From NCBI RefSeq assembly GCF_016894385.1, contig NZ_CP069812.1:2108001-2172000 (forward strand): a stretch of 64,000 nt of DNA. The letters are read 5' to 3'. The notes beneath the pieces were generated by a model. It did no database searches. It was not told the origin of the DNA and saw only the letters and a program-made list of their open reading frames with translations. The translations under genes were made by a program, and so were the position numbers. Positions 40,983-48,299 of this stretch are shown here, piece after piece. This DNA is from Cupriavidus oxalaticus. GTDB lineage: Bacteria > Pseudomonadota > Gammaproteobacteria > Burkholderiales > Burkholderiaceae. Position 1 is the first letter of the stretch, and each line of letters starts with the position of its first letter.

Positions 40983-41390
40983 ATGGAGTTGCTGATCAAT
41001 ATCGATGTCGACGATCTCGCACGCGGCATCGCCTTCTACGAGCAAGGACTGGGGCTGAAGCTGCAGCGCCGTCTGTTCGACGGCACGGTCGCTGAAATGC
41101 TGGGCGGCAATACGCCGATCTACCTGCTCGCCAAACCCGCCGGCACCCGCCCTACCAGTCGTTCGGATACCCGGCGCGACTACGGGCGGCACTGGACGCC
41201 GGTGCATCTCGACTTTGTCGTGGCCAACCTGGAAGCCGCGATCGAACGGGCGCTGGAAGCGGGCGCCGAGATCGAGGACTGGCCGCAGGATTTCGACTGG
41301 GGCAGGCAGGCTACGTTGTCGGATCCGTTTGGGCATGGGCTTTGTTTTGTTGAGTGGAGGGGGGAGGGGTATGGGGCTGTAGCCGGCTGA
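40983..41390 (+). CDS. VOC-family (glyoxalase-fold) protein
   Basis: 135 residues with paired beta-alpha-beta-beta-beta modules: LLINIDVDDLARGIAFYEQGLGLKL and VHLDFVVANLEAAIERALEAGAEIE, ending LSDPFGHGLCFVEW. Possible metal ligands are His in VHLDF and Glu in CFVEW. The function could be dioxygenase, isomerase or antibiotic binding; no specific signature decides. AAGGAG lies 6 bases before the ATG. It is preceded by a strong palindrome. Confidence 0.82.
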   Translation: MELLINIDVDDLARGIAFYEQGLGLKLQRRLFDGTVAEMLGGNTPIYLLAKPAGTRPTSRSDTRRDYGRHWTPVHLDFVVANLEAAIERALEAGAEIEDWPQDFDWGRQATLSDPFGHGLCFVEWRGEGYGAVAG

Positions 41391-41541
41391 GCCCGCCCGC
41401 AGGGTTTCGGAAAATTCGCCTGTCCGGGACAGGCCACGATGTCACATTCCCATTCAGGCTTTCGCGCGGCCTGTCCTTGAATCCGGCGACGTTATAACAT
41501 TGTGCTACTCATCGCCGTAGCGATAGTGACAAGGACAAGCA

Positions 41542-41790
41542 ATGAAAGCAACGATCCGAAAAATGGGCAACTCGCAGGGGATCTTGATCCCCAAGACAAT
41601 CCTGGCGCAACTGGGTCTGGAGGATGAAGTGGAAATGGATATCGTGAACGACACGCTGGTGATTCGGCGCCCGAGGAATACGCCGCGCGAAGGCTGGGCC
41701 GAAGCCAGCCGCGCCATTGCCGAAGCAGGCGACGATGTGCTGGCCCTGGGCGAGTTTCCCAACGCGGACGATGCGGAGCTGAAATGGTAG
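41542..41790 (+). CDS. MazE/PemI-type antitoxin (AbrB fold)
   Basis: 82 residues. The N-terminal swapped-hairpin DNA-binding domain reads MKATIRKMGNSQGILIPKTI then LAQLGLEDEVEMDIVNDTLVI; the C-terminal acidic tail (RAIAEAGDDVLALGEFPNA) would wrap the toxin. It overlaps the toxin gene by 7 bp, the standard coupling. It should repress its own promoter together with the toxin. A TATAAC element lies about 45 bases upstream. Confidence 0.9.
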   Translation: MKATIRKMGNSQGILIPKTILAQLGLEDEVEMDIVNDTLVIRRPRNTPREGWAEASRAIAEAGDDVLALGEFPNADDAELKW

Positions 41791-42104
41791 TGCGGGGTGA
41801 GGTCTGGCTTGTCGCCCTTGACCCAGCTGCGGGCAGTGAAATCAGGAAGACGCGCCCGTGCGTCGTCGTCTCGCCACCGGAGATGCATGACTACCTCCGA
41901 ACAGTCACCGTTGCCCCCATGACGTCCGGTAGCCGGCCCGCACCCTTTCGGGTCGGCGTGACGTTCCAGCGTAAACACGGGCTGATTCTCCTCGACCAGA
42001 TTCGTGCCGTCGATAAATCCCGACTACTGAAGCGCGCTGGAGAGTTGAACGAGAACACGCTGCGGGAGACCCTCCGCGTCTTGCGCGAGTGCTTCGCGGA
42101 TTAA
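41784..42104 (+). CDS. MazF/PemK-family endoribonuclease toxin
   Basis: 106 residues. VRGEVWLVALDPAAGSEIRKTRPCVVVSP carries the family RGEVW and KxRPCVVV blocks, with the catalytic arginine in the loop; VTVAPMTSG has the conserved Thr/Ser, and FQRKHGLILLDQIRAVDKSRL the DQIR motif. It cuts mRNA at short single-stranded sequences when not bound by its antitoxin. All key residues appear intact, so the pair is probably functional. Confidence 0.92.
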   Translation: MVVRGEVWLVALDPAAGSEIRKTRPCVVVSPPEMHDYLRTVTVAPMTSGSRPAPFRVGVTFQRKHGLILLDQIRAVDKSRLLKRAGELNENTLRETLRVLRECFAD

Positions 42105-42205
42105 AGAACGAGTCGGCAACTTATGCCATCGATTTGACCAGGGCCGGCTTCATAAGCATATGAAAAAGAAATAGACGCCAGATCTGTTCCTGCTGCGCAG
42201 TTTTG

Positions 42206-42217
42206 ACGCAATTGCGT
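42206..42217. promoter_or_regulatory. palindrome upstream of metQ-like gene
   Basis: ACGCAATTGCGT is a perfect 12-bp palindrome, overlapping a TTGACG -35-like hexamer about 95 bases before the gene. It could be an operator that blocks the promoter. No known box was matched. Confidence 0.4.
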
Positions 42218-42303
42218 TAATCTGTGGCCTCGCCAGCGCAGGCGATCCCTGCCACGGCGCAACTGTCTCACTCGACACATAATCAAAACACTACAGACCT
42301 CCT

Positions 42304-43116
42304 ATGCGCAGCACGTCCCTTATCAAGCGCCTGGCGGTTGCCGTCTCCGCAATCGGCGTTATCGCCGCCGGCAGCGCCTCGGCCCAGGAACAGACCATCC
42401 GCGTCGGCACCGTCAGCGGTCCGGACGCCGAAGTCTGGCAAGTCGTCCAGAAGGTTGCCAAGCGCAACGGCCTGAACGTCAAGGTCGTGGAATTCAACGA
42501 CTACGTGCAGCCCAACGCCGCGCTGGACGCGGGCGACCTGGATGCCAACAGCTTCCAGCACCAGCCTTACCTGGACAGCCAGGTCAAGCAGCGTGGCTAC
42601 AAGATGCAGAGCGTCGGCTACACCTATATCTCGCCGCTGGGCATCTATTCGAAGAACCTGAAGTCGCCCAAGGACCTGCCGCAGGGCGCAAAGGTGGCGG
42701 TGCCCAACGACCCGTCCAATGAAAACCGCGCGCTGCTGCTGTTGCAGTCGCAGGGCGTGATCAAGCTCAAGGCCGGTGCCGGCACCAATGGCAACAACGC
42801 CACGCCGCTGGATGTGGCCGAGAATCCCAGGAAGCTGAAGATCGTGGAACTGGACGCTGCGCAACTGGCGCGCGCCCTGCCCGATGTCGGCGCCGCGGTG
42901 ATCAACACCAACTACGCGCTGGCCGCCGGCCTGCAGCCGACCAAGGATGCGATCGCACTGGAAGACATCCACAGCCCGTACGCCAACATCATCGTGGTGC
43001 GCACGCAGGACAAGGACAAGCCGTGGGTCAAGAAGCTGGTGGCTGCCTACCAGTCGGAAGACGTGCGCCAGTTCATGAAGGCCCAGTTCAAGGGCGCGAT
43101 GGTGCCGTCGTTCTGA
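42304..43116 (+). CDS. MetQ/NlpA-family solute-binding protein
   Basis: 270 residues. A signal peptide (SLIKRLAVAVSAIGVIAAGSASAQEQ) is followed by the NlpA fold: VGTVSGPDAEVWQVVQKVAK, VEFNDYVQPNAALDAGDLDANSFQHQPYLDSQ in two blocks, and VPNDPSNENRALLLLQ. The family normally delivers D/L-methionine to MetNI. There is no lipobox cysteine, so it should be soluble in the periplasm rather than a lipoprotein, and no metN or metI is adjacent. It is therefore an orphan receptor in this window. Confidence 0.9.
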   Translation: MRSTSLIKRLAVAVSAIGVIAAGSASAQEQTIRVGTVSGPDAEVWQVVQKVAKRNGLNVKVVEFNDYVQPNAALDAGDLDANSFQHQPYLDSQVKQRGYKMQSVGYTYISPLGIYSKNLKSPKDLPQGAKVAVPNDPSNENRALLLLQSQGVIKLKAGAGTNGNNATPLDVAENPRKLKIVELDAAQLARALPDVGAAVINTNYALAAGLQPTKDAIALEDIHSPYANIIVVRTQDKDKPWVKKLVAAYQSEDVRQFMKAQFKGAMVPSF

Positions 43117-43142
43117 CCGCGCTTGGCCACTGCAATTCTTGC

Positions 43143-43170
43143 TTGCAAATTCCGCCGCCTTCGGTAGAAT
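43143..43170 (+). promoter_or_regulatory. promoter of first tRNA-Leu
   Basis: TTGCAA and TAGAAT with a 16-base spacer, ending 14 bases before the tRNA. The same element occurs in front of the second copy. Confidence 0.7.
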
Positions 43171-43184
43171 GCGGCGCTCACCTT

Positions 43185-43271
43185 GCCCAGGTGGCGGAAT
43201 TGGTAGACGCACTAGGTTCAGGTCCTAGCGGTGGCAACACTGTGGAGGTTCGAGTCCTCTCCTGGGCACCA
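43185..43271 (+). tRNA. tRNA-Leu (anticodon CAG), copy 1
   Basis: An 87-nt tRNA with a long variable arm, as in leucine tRNAs. Acceptor arms GCCCAGG and CCTGGGC pair; the anticodon stem CTAGG/CCTAG encloses TTCAGGT, giving CAG; the T-arm has GGTTCGAGTCC; CCA is encoded. Confidence 0.97.
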
Positions 43272-43288
43272 AGGTTTCAAAGCGAGAG

Positions 43289-43319
43289 GCCCGCACGACA
43301 GTGCGGGCTTTTTGTTTTT
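43289..43319 (+). terminator. intrinsic terminator of tRNA-Leu copy 1
   Basis: GCCCGCAC, loop GACA, GTGCGGGC and then TTTTTGTTTTT, 17 bases after the tRNA. Confidence 0.9.
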
Positions 43320-43363
43320 GTGCAAGCTGAAAGGAATCTTGGGCACTGCGCTTTCCGGGCCTC

Positions 43364-43391
43364 TTGCAAATTCCGTCGCGCCGTGTAGAAT
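43364..43391 (+). promoter_or_regulatory. promoter of second tRNA-Leu
   Basis: TTGCAA and TAGAAT with the same 16-base spacer as copy 1; the spacer and the sequence around it have diverged while both hexamers are kept. Confidence 0.7.
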
Positions 43392-43405
43392 GCGGCGCTC
43401 ACCTT

Positions 43406-43492
43406 GCCCAGGTGGCGGAATTGGTAGACGCACTAGGTTCAGGTCCTAGCGGTGGCAACACTGTGGAGGTTCGAGTCCTCTCCTGGGCACCA
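43406..43492 (+). tRNA. tRNA-Leu (anticodon CAG), copy 2
   Basis: Identical to the first copy over all 87 bases, offset by 221 bp. Promoter and terminator are duplicated with it, so it is a complete tandem duplication of a single-gene transcription unit. Confidence 0.97.
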
Positions 43493-43497
43493 AGGTT

Positions 43498-43773
43498 TCA
43501 AAGCGAGAAGCCCGCACGACAGTGCGGGCTTTTTGTTTTTCCGGAACCTGTCAATCCATCCGCCGGGCAAAGCTCCGACGCCGCCAGGTCCAATTGCGAC
43601 TTGACCATTGCCAGCAAGCAATGGATTTCATGCGTCGACGCTGATCGCTCGCTTTCCTTCTCCAGCAACGACAAGATGGCGCTCAATCCGGCGCTGATTC
43701 GTTCCAGCGATTCCGCCGTCCCCGCCGGGACGATGTTTAGTACGTCTGTGGTGTGATAATTGCGCGTATGCAT
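43498..43773 (-). CDS. small hypothetical protein overlapping the tRNA terminator
   Basis: 91 residues. A strong GGAGGT ribosome binding site lies 7 bases before the ATG. The N-terminal 70 residues (TDVLNIVPAGTAESLERISAGLSAILSLLEKE...) are helical and acidic and resemble the short DUF3077-type proteins of pseudomonads and relatives, but I am not sure of the family. The last 18 residues are encoded by the complement of the tRNA-Leu terminator and have no helical character, so the original stop may have been replaced by the tRNA unit. Confidence 0.55.
   Translation of the reverse strand: MHTRNYHTTDVLNIVPAGTAESLERISAGLSAILSLLEKESERSASTHEIHCLLAMVKSQLDLAASELCPADGLTGSGKTKSPHCRAGFSL
43510..43540 (+). 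terminator. intrinsic terminator of tRNA-Leu copy 2
   Basis: The same GCCCGCAC/GTGCGGGC stem and T-run as after copy 1; the upstream spacer differs by one base. Confidence 0.9.
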
Positions 43774-44112
43774 GGCGTTCTACCTCCGACAAGAGAAACG
43801 CCGCCGACCTGGTTCAGACAGGAGGTGGCGGGCCTGGCAGCGGGGGTGACAAACCGGTGAACCGAGGGAAAACCGGCCAGCCATGCGGCTGCCCCGCCCG
43901 GCCCGCCGTGGAAACGGCTTGCTCGCGCGATTCTTAACAAATTCCCTTGGTCCCTTCGGGTTGTCACGCCCGCTCACCGAACCCCTCGGTGAGGCATCCA
44001 GTCTCCCGCTCCGACGCCAATGCGTACATGAGACGCTTCGCATTCATTGCCCGCGTCCATCGCCTACAGTAAATCCCAAAGGCGCCGTAGCGCCGCCGTC
44101 GGGAGACCAGCC
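43774..44112. other. 339-bp gap between divergent genes
   Basis: No convincing gene. A 7-bp inverted repeat TCACCGA/TCGGTGA around 43975-43993 is the only structure noted. The open frame on the minus strand here (87 codons, Arg/Ser/Pro-rich) looks like a GC-rich shadow. Confidence 0.4.
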
Positions 44113-45654
44113 GTGGGCAAACTGCAAGAGCGTCGCCGCTTCCTGGGAGCCGCGCTGAGCGGCCTGCTCGCACCGGCCCTGCCCGCGTGCGGTGGCGATG
44201 ACGATCCGCCGCCGGATCCGGTTCCCGAAGCGCAGATCACCGCCGCCATCGCCCAGGTCGATACGCTCGCCACCAACCTGATGACCAGCTCGGGCGTGCC
44301 CGGCATGGCCGTCGCGGTGGTACGCGGCAATCAAGCCGTTTACGCCAGGGGCTTCGGCCGCCGGCTGGTCACCGATCCCGCGCCGGTCGACGCCGATACC
44401 GTGTTCCAGCTGGCCTCCGTGTCGAAGTCCATCGGCGCCACGGTGGTGGCGCGGCAGGTGGGGCGCGGCAGCATCGGCTGGGACACCCCGGTCATCCAGC
44501 ACCTGCCATGGTTCGCGCTGGCCGATGCGGAAACGACTGAAGCCGTCACCATCGGCGACCTCTATGCGCATCGTTCCGGCCTGCCCGACCACGCCGGCGA
44601 CCGGCTCGAGGACATGGGCTACGATCGCCGCGAGGTGCTGACGCGCCTGCGCTTCCTGCCGCTGCATCCGCTGCGCGCGGTCTACGAGTACACCAACTTC
44701 GGCATGACCGCCGCGGCCGAGGCGGTGGCGAACGCCGCGGGCATCGACTGGGCCACGCTGTCCGAGCAGGCCATCTACCAGCCGCTGGGCATGACCCGCA
44801 CCAGCTCGCGCTACGCCGACTTTGCCGCACGCGACAACCGCGCGCTCGGACACGTCAAGATCAACGGCAGCTGGGTGCAAGGGATGGGCACCATGCCCGA
44901 TGCGCAATCGCCCGCGGGCGGCGTCAGCGCCTCGGTCAACGACCTGGCGAAATGGCTGATCATGGTGCTGGCCAAAGGGGAGTTCGCCGGCCAGCGCATC
45001 GTCGACGCCGCAGCGCTCGCCCCCGCGCTGTCGCAGCAGATGCAAAGCGGCCCGCCCGTGCAAGGCCGCCCGGCAAGCTATTACGGCTACGGCTTCAATA
45101 TCGGCACGACGGAACTGGGGCTGACCAACTACAACCATTCCGGCGCGTTCGCGGTAGGCGCGGCGACCAGCTTCACCGCGGTGCCGTCGCTGAACCTGGC
45201 CATCGTCACGCTGACCAACGGCTACCCCATCGGCATCCCGGAAACGCTGAACGCGCAGTTCTTCGACCTGGTCCAGTACGGCGCCTTCCGCCGCGACTGG
45301 GGCGCGATCTTTGCCGAGGCCTTCGCGCCCTTGCTGCAGCCCGAAGGCAGGCTGGTGGGCCAGTCGCCGCCGGCCAGCCCATTGCCCGCGCGGGCGTTGT
45401 CCACCTATGCCGGCACCTATCGCAACGACTATTACGGCCCGCTAGTGGTCGCCGAGCAGGGCGGCGCGCTGGTGATGACGCTGGGCGCGAGGCCGCTGGT
45501 GCTGCCGCTGACGCACTGGGACGGAGATGTCTTTACATTGACGCTCCATAACGAGAACGCCAATCCCGGCACGATCTCCCGGGCAGAATTCTCCAGCGAC
45601 CGGGTATGGCTGGAGTATTACGACCACGAAGGGCTCGGCGTCTTCGTCCGCTAA
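44113..45654 (+). CDS. class C beta-lactamase-like serine hydrolase, probable lipoprotein
   Basis: 513 residues from GTG with GGGAGA 6 bases upstream. The N-terminus has a twin-arginine-like ERRRFLGAALSGLLAPALPACGG with a lipobox cysteine (LPAC), so it is probably exported folded and lipidated. The penicillin-binding-protein fold follows: SxxK as SVSK in QLASVSKSIGATVV, the YxN motif as YTNF, and the third motif as NHSGAF (HSG). A C-terminal lipocalin-like beta domain (STYAGTYRNDYYGPLVV) is present, as in esterase/D-peptidase members of the family. It is more likely an esterase or peptidase than a true beta-lactamase. Confidence 0.86.
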   Translation: MGKLQERRRFLGAALSGLLAPALPACGGDDDPPPDPVPEAQITAAIAQVDTLATNLMTSSGVPGMAVAVVRGNQAVYARGFGRRLVTDPAPVDADTVFQLASVSKSIGATVVARQVGRGSIGWDTPVIQHLPWFALADAETTEAVTIGDLYAHRSGLPDHAGDRLEDMGYDRREVLTRLRFLPLHPLRAVYEYTNFGMTAAAEAVANAAGIDWATLSEQAIYQPLGMTRTSSRYADFAARDNRALGHVKINGSWVQGMGTMPDAQSPAGGVSASVNDLAKWLIMVLAKGEFAGQRIVDAAALAPALSQQMQSGPPVQGRPASYYGYGFNIGTTELGLTNYNHSGAFAVGAATSFTAVPSLNLAIVTLTNGYPIGIPETLNAQFFDLVQYGAFRRDWGAIFAEAFAPLLQPEGRLVGQSPPASPLPARALSTYAGTYRNDYYGPLVVAEQGGALVMTLGARPLVLPLTHWDGDVFTLTLHNENANPGTISRAEFSSDRVWLEYYDHEGLGVFVR

Positions 45655-45696
45655 GCCTTGCCGCAGACCCATGACTCAGCCACGGAAGGAGTGACC

Positions 45697-46572
45697 ATGA
45701 TCAGATTCCGCGCAGTCGTACTCACCGCCGCCGTCGCCACGCTCTCCGCCTGCGGCACCTCCCCGCCGACACCGACCGCGGTTACGCAGGCGTCCACCGC
45801 CACCACCCCTGCCGCCGCCGGCAAGACTGAAGTCCTGTGGCTCGGCCAGGCCGCGATCCGCATCACCTCGCCGGGCGGCAAGGTCATCGTCATCGATCCC
45901 TGGCTGACCACCAACCCGAAGACCCCGGCCGGCTTCAAGCAGCTGTCCTCGCTGGGCAAGGTCGACCTGATCCTGGTGACCCACGCGCATAACGACCACC
46001 TCGGCGACGCGCCGGCGCTGGCCCAGCTCAACAACGCGCCGATCTACAACGGCGGCGGCATGGGCCAGGCGCTGGTCAACCTCGGCATGGTGCCTGCGGC
46101 GCTGTCGCAGCGCTTCGGCAAGAGCGGCACGGTGATGCCGTTCGGTCCCGCCGGACCGAAGATCACTGCAGTGCATGCCGAGCATTCCTCCGAACTGACG
46201 CTGAAGAATGCCACCACCGGCAAGGACGAGACGCACTACGGCGGCGAACCGGTCGGCTACATCGTCGAGCTGGAGAACGGCTTCCGCATCTGGCACATGG
46301 GCGATACCGGCCTGTTCGGCGACATGCGGCTGATCGGCGACCGCTACAAGCCAGACCTGGTGCTGATCCCGATCGGCGGCCACTTCACCATGGGGCCGCA
46401 GGACGCGGCGATCGCGGTGCGCGACATGATCCGGCCGCGCTTTGCGATCCCGATCCACTACCAGACCTCACCGCAGTTGCGCGGCACGCCAGAGGAATTT
46501 ACCGCCGCGCTGGGCACCGGCGCGGCCACGCGCGTGATCGTGCCGCAGCCGGGAGAGAAGGTGGATTTCTGA
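45697..46572 (+). CDS. metallo-beta-lactamase-fold lipoprotein (UPF0173-like)
   Basis: 291 residues. A short signal sequence with lipobox (VVLTAAVATLSACGTS) anchors it to a membrane. The zinc-binding motif is LVTHAHNDHLGD (HxHxDH), and further ligands are His in AVHAEHSSE, Asp in HMGDTGLFGDM and His in IPIHYQTS; this order matches the UPF0173/UlaG-like branch. The preceding THDSATEG codons are non-conserved and AAGGAG precedes the chosen ATG. It starts 42 bp after the serine hydrolase gene and is likely co-transcribed with it. Confidence 0.87.
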   Translation: MIRFRAVVLTAAVATLSACGTSPPTPTAVTQASTATTPAAAGKTEVLWLGQAAIRITSPGGKVIVIDPWLTTNPKTPAGFKQLSSLGKVDLILVTHAHNDHLGDAPALAQLNNAPIYNGGGMGQALVNLGMVPAALSQRFGKSGTVMPFGPAGPKITAVHAEHSSELTLKNATTGKDETHYGGEPVGYIVELENGFRIWHMGDTGLFGDMRLIGDRYKPDLVLIPIGGHFTMGPQDAAIAVRDMIRPRFAIPIHYQTSPQLRGTPEEFTAALGTGAATRVIVPQPGEKVDF

Positions 46573-46607
46573 TCCGCCCGGCAAGGGGCGCGGCCGGGCA
46601 CACAGCT

Positions 46608-47705
46608 TCACGCGACGTGCACGGCGGTGCCGCGCAGCGCGGCATCGTCCTTGCCCTTCCCCTCCCCTTCACCTTCAATGCGAAGGCGAGGCAGGAACTG
46701 CGGATACTCGCGCTGCATGAAGTCGATCAGCCCTTCGCGCACGACGCAGCGCAGGTCCCACGCCAGGCCGGATGACGCGGCGGTGCACAGCACGCGCAGC
46801 TGCATGGTCCGTTCGGTGGCGTCGGTCACCACCAGGTTGAAGAAGCGCCGGTCCCATTGCGGCGCGGCATGGACGATGCGCTCCAGCTCCTTGCGCAGCG
46901 GTGCCAGCGGCATGCCGTAGTCCACGTGGAAGAACACCGAGCCCATCAGCTGCGCGCTGCTGCGGGTCCAGTTCTGGAACGGCTTCTCGATGAAATACTG
47001 CAGCGGGATGATGAGGCGGCGCTCATCCCAGATCCGCAGCACCACGTAAGTGCCGGTGATTTCCTCCACGCGGCCCCACTCGCCCTCGACGATCAGCACA
47101 TCGTCCAGCCGGATCGGCTGGGTCAGCGCCAGCTGCAGGCCGGCAATCATGTTGCTGAACACCGGCTTGGCGGCAAAGCCCGCGATCAGGCCGACCACGC
47201 CTGCCGAGGCCAGCAGGCTGGCGCCTACCTGCCGCGCACCGGGGAAGGTCATCAGCACCATCGACGCGCCAATCACGATCACCAGCGACATGGCGATGCG
47301 CGACAGCACCCGCGTCTGCGTATGGATGCGCCGCGCACCCATGTTGTCCTCCACGTCGACGGGGTGCCGTTCCAGCACGCCTTGCGCAAAGCCGGCGATG
47401 ATGCGCGCCGCCAGCCAGGTCGTGGCCGTGATCATCAGCAGCCCGTTGAGGTGCCGCACGCTGTCGATCCAGCGCAGGTCGTCCGGCGCCGCCTGCCATA
47501 CGGTCTGCAACGCCAGCAGCGGCAGCACCGCCTTGGCCGGTGCGCGCGACTTGATCACGATGGCATGCAGCACCGGCGTGGCGCGGGTAATGCGCAACAG
47601 CAGCATGCCGCCAAGGCGATGCGCGATCAGCGCGACGATGACGGCGACCAGCGCGGCGGCCCAGGTGCCGAACCAGGGATGATCGAGGATTAGTTCAAGG
47701 TTCAT
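46608..47705 (-). CDS. MscS-family mechanosensitive ion channel
   Basis: 365 residues. Several N-terminal hydrophobic segments are followed by the pore helix TM3 region (GASLLASAGVVGLIAGFAAKPVFSNMIAGLQLALTQPIRLDD in blocks) with the Gly/Ala pattern of MscS and the beta-domain sequence DVLIVEGEWGRVEEITGTYVVLRIWDERRLIIPLQYFIEKPFQNW in blocks. It relieves osmotic downshock or transports ions. The polar Lys/Glu/Gly tail (EGEGEGKGKDDAA) is unusual but not rare. It is convergent with the MBL lipoprotein gene. Confidence 0.9.
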   Translation of the reverse strand: MNLELILDHPWFGTWAAALVAVIVALIAHRLGGMLLLRITRATPVLHAIVIKSRAPAKAVLPLLALQTVWQAAPDDLRWIDSVRHLNGLLMITATTWLAARIIAGFAQGVLERHPVDVEDNMGARRIHTQTRVLSRIAMSLVIVIGASMVLMTFPGARQVGASLLASAGVVGLIAGFAAKPVFSNMIAGLQLALTQPIRLDDVLIVEGEWGRVEEITGTYVVLRIWDERRLIIPLQYFIEKPFQNWTRSSAQLMGSVFFHVDYGMPLAPLRKELERIVHAAPQWDRRFFNLVVTDATERTMQLRVLCTAASSGLAWDLRCVVREGLIDFMQREYPQFLPRLRIEGEGEGKGKDDAALRGTAVHVA

Positions 47706-48027
47706 GCGTCGTCCTGTTTCATTGCGGGTTGCACTGCCATGGAGCTAACGACACCCCGGCCGTGCAGAAGTTCGCCGCGGTCCACTCCCCCGGCAGCGCG
47801 GGAACCAGAGATGTTAGAGCACGCCCTTTGCCTCTTCGCCCTCGACGGGTTCCATTTCTACAACAGGCGGCAAGATGTTCAGAGTGTTCAGAGGGCAGCA
47901 CGAAAACCCCTGAGCGCGATGCACGGGCCCGCCGGCAGAGCGCCGCAAGAGGGCCGCCGCGCGCCTTGCCCGTCACGGCACGGATGTTGCGACCCCATGG
48001 GTTCCGGCCAACCCACTGGAGAGCGAT
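47706..48027. other. 322-bp gap
   Basis: Nothing recognised beyond short GC-rich open frames. It should contain the promoter of the small gene that follows and that of the MscS gene on the other strand. Confidence 0.35.
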
Positions 48028-48228
48028 ATGGCAACGCGAAAGGAACGGCGGAATGCGCCTGGAGCCCAGCCCAATCCGGGCGTCAGGACCGACCGCGCTG
48101 CGAGCGACATCAGGAGCCGCAGCGACGATCCGGGCCAGAGCAGCTATGGCGGCTTCAAGAACGAGGATCCCCGCAGGCAGCACCAGGGCGACGCAAGCCG
48201 CAAGCCGGGTCAGCGGCAAGGCAAGTAG
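48028..48228 (+). CDS. small hydrophilic protein of unknown function
   Basis: 66 residues, very rich in Arg, Gln, Ser, Gly and Asp (TRKERRNAPGAQPNPG..., SYGGFKNEDPRRQHQGD) with no hydrophobic core, so it is probably disordered. GGAGAG lies 5 bases before the ATG. Such proteins are common near Burkholderiaceae stress genes, but I do not recognise the family. It may be a shadow, although the ribosome binding site supports it. Confidence 0.5.
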   Translation: MATRKERRNAPGAQPNPGVRTDRAASDIRSRSDDPGQSSYGGFKNEDPRRQHQGDASRKPGQRQGK

Positions 48229-48299
48229 CCGTCGCCTGCCGTTGAAGGCAACCCGCGTGCGCGCACGGCCACGGCCGGCGCACGCGGGCCCTGCCTGAG

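Noticed and set aside
42105..42303. Methionine riboswitch upstream of the MetQ-like gene
   Set aside because: No SAM-riboswitch helices were seen; only a 12-bp palindrome is present.
43780..44043. 87-codon minus-strand ORF
   Set aside because: Arg/Ser/Pro-rich with no family signature and no ribosome binding site.
44113..45654. Antibiotic-resistance beta-lactamase
   Set aside because: The HSG third motif, lipobox and C-terminal beta domain fit esterase/peptidase members of the class C family better than true cephalosporinases.
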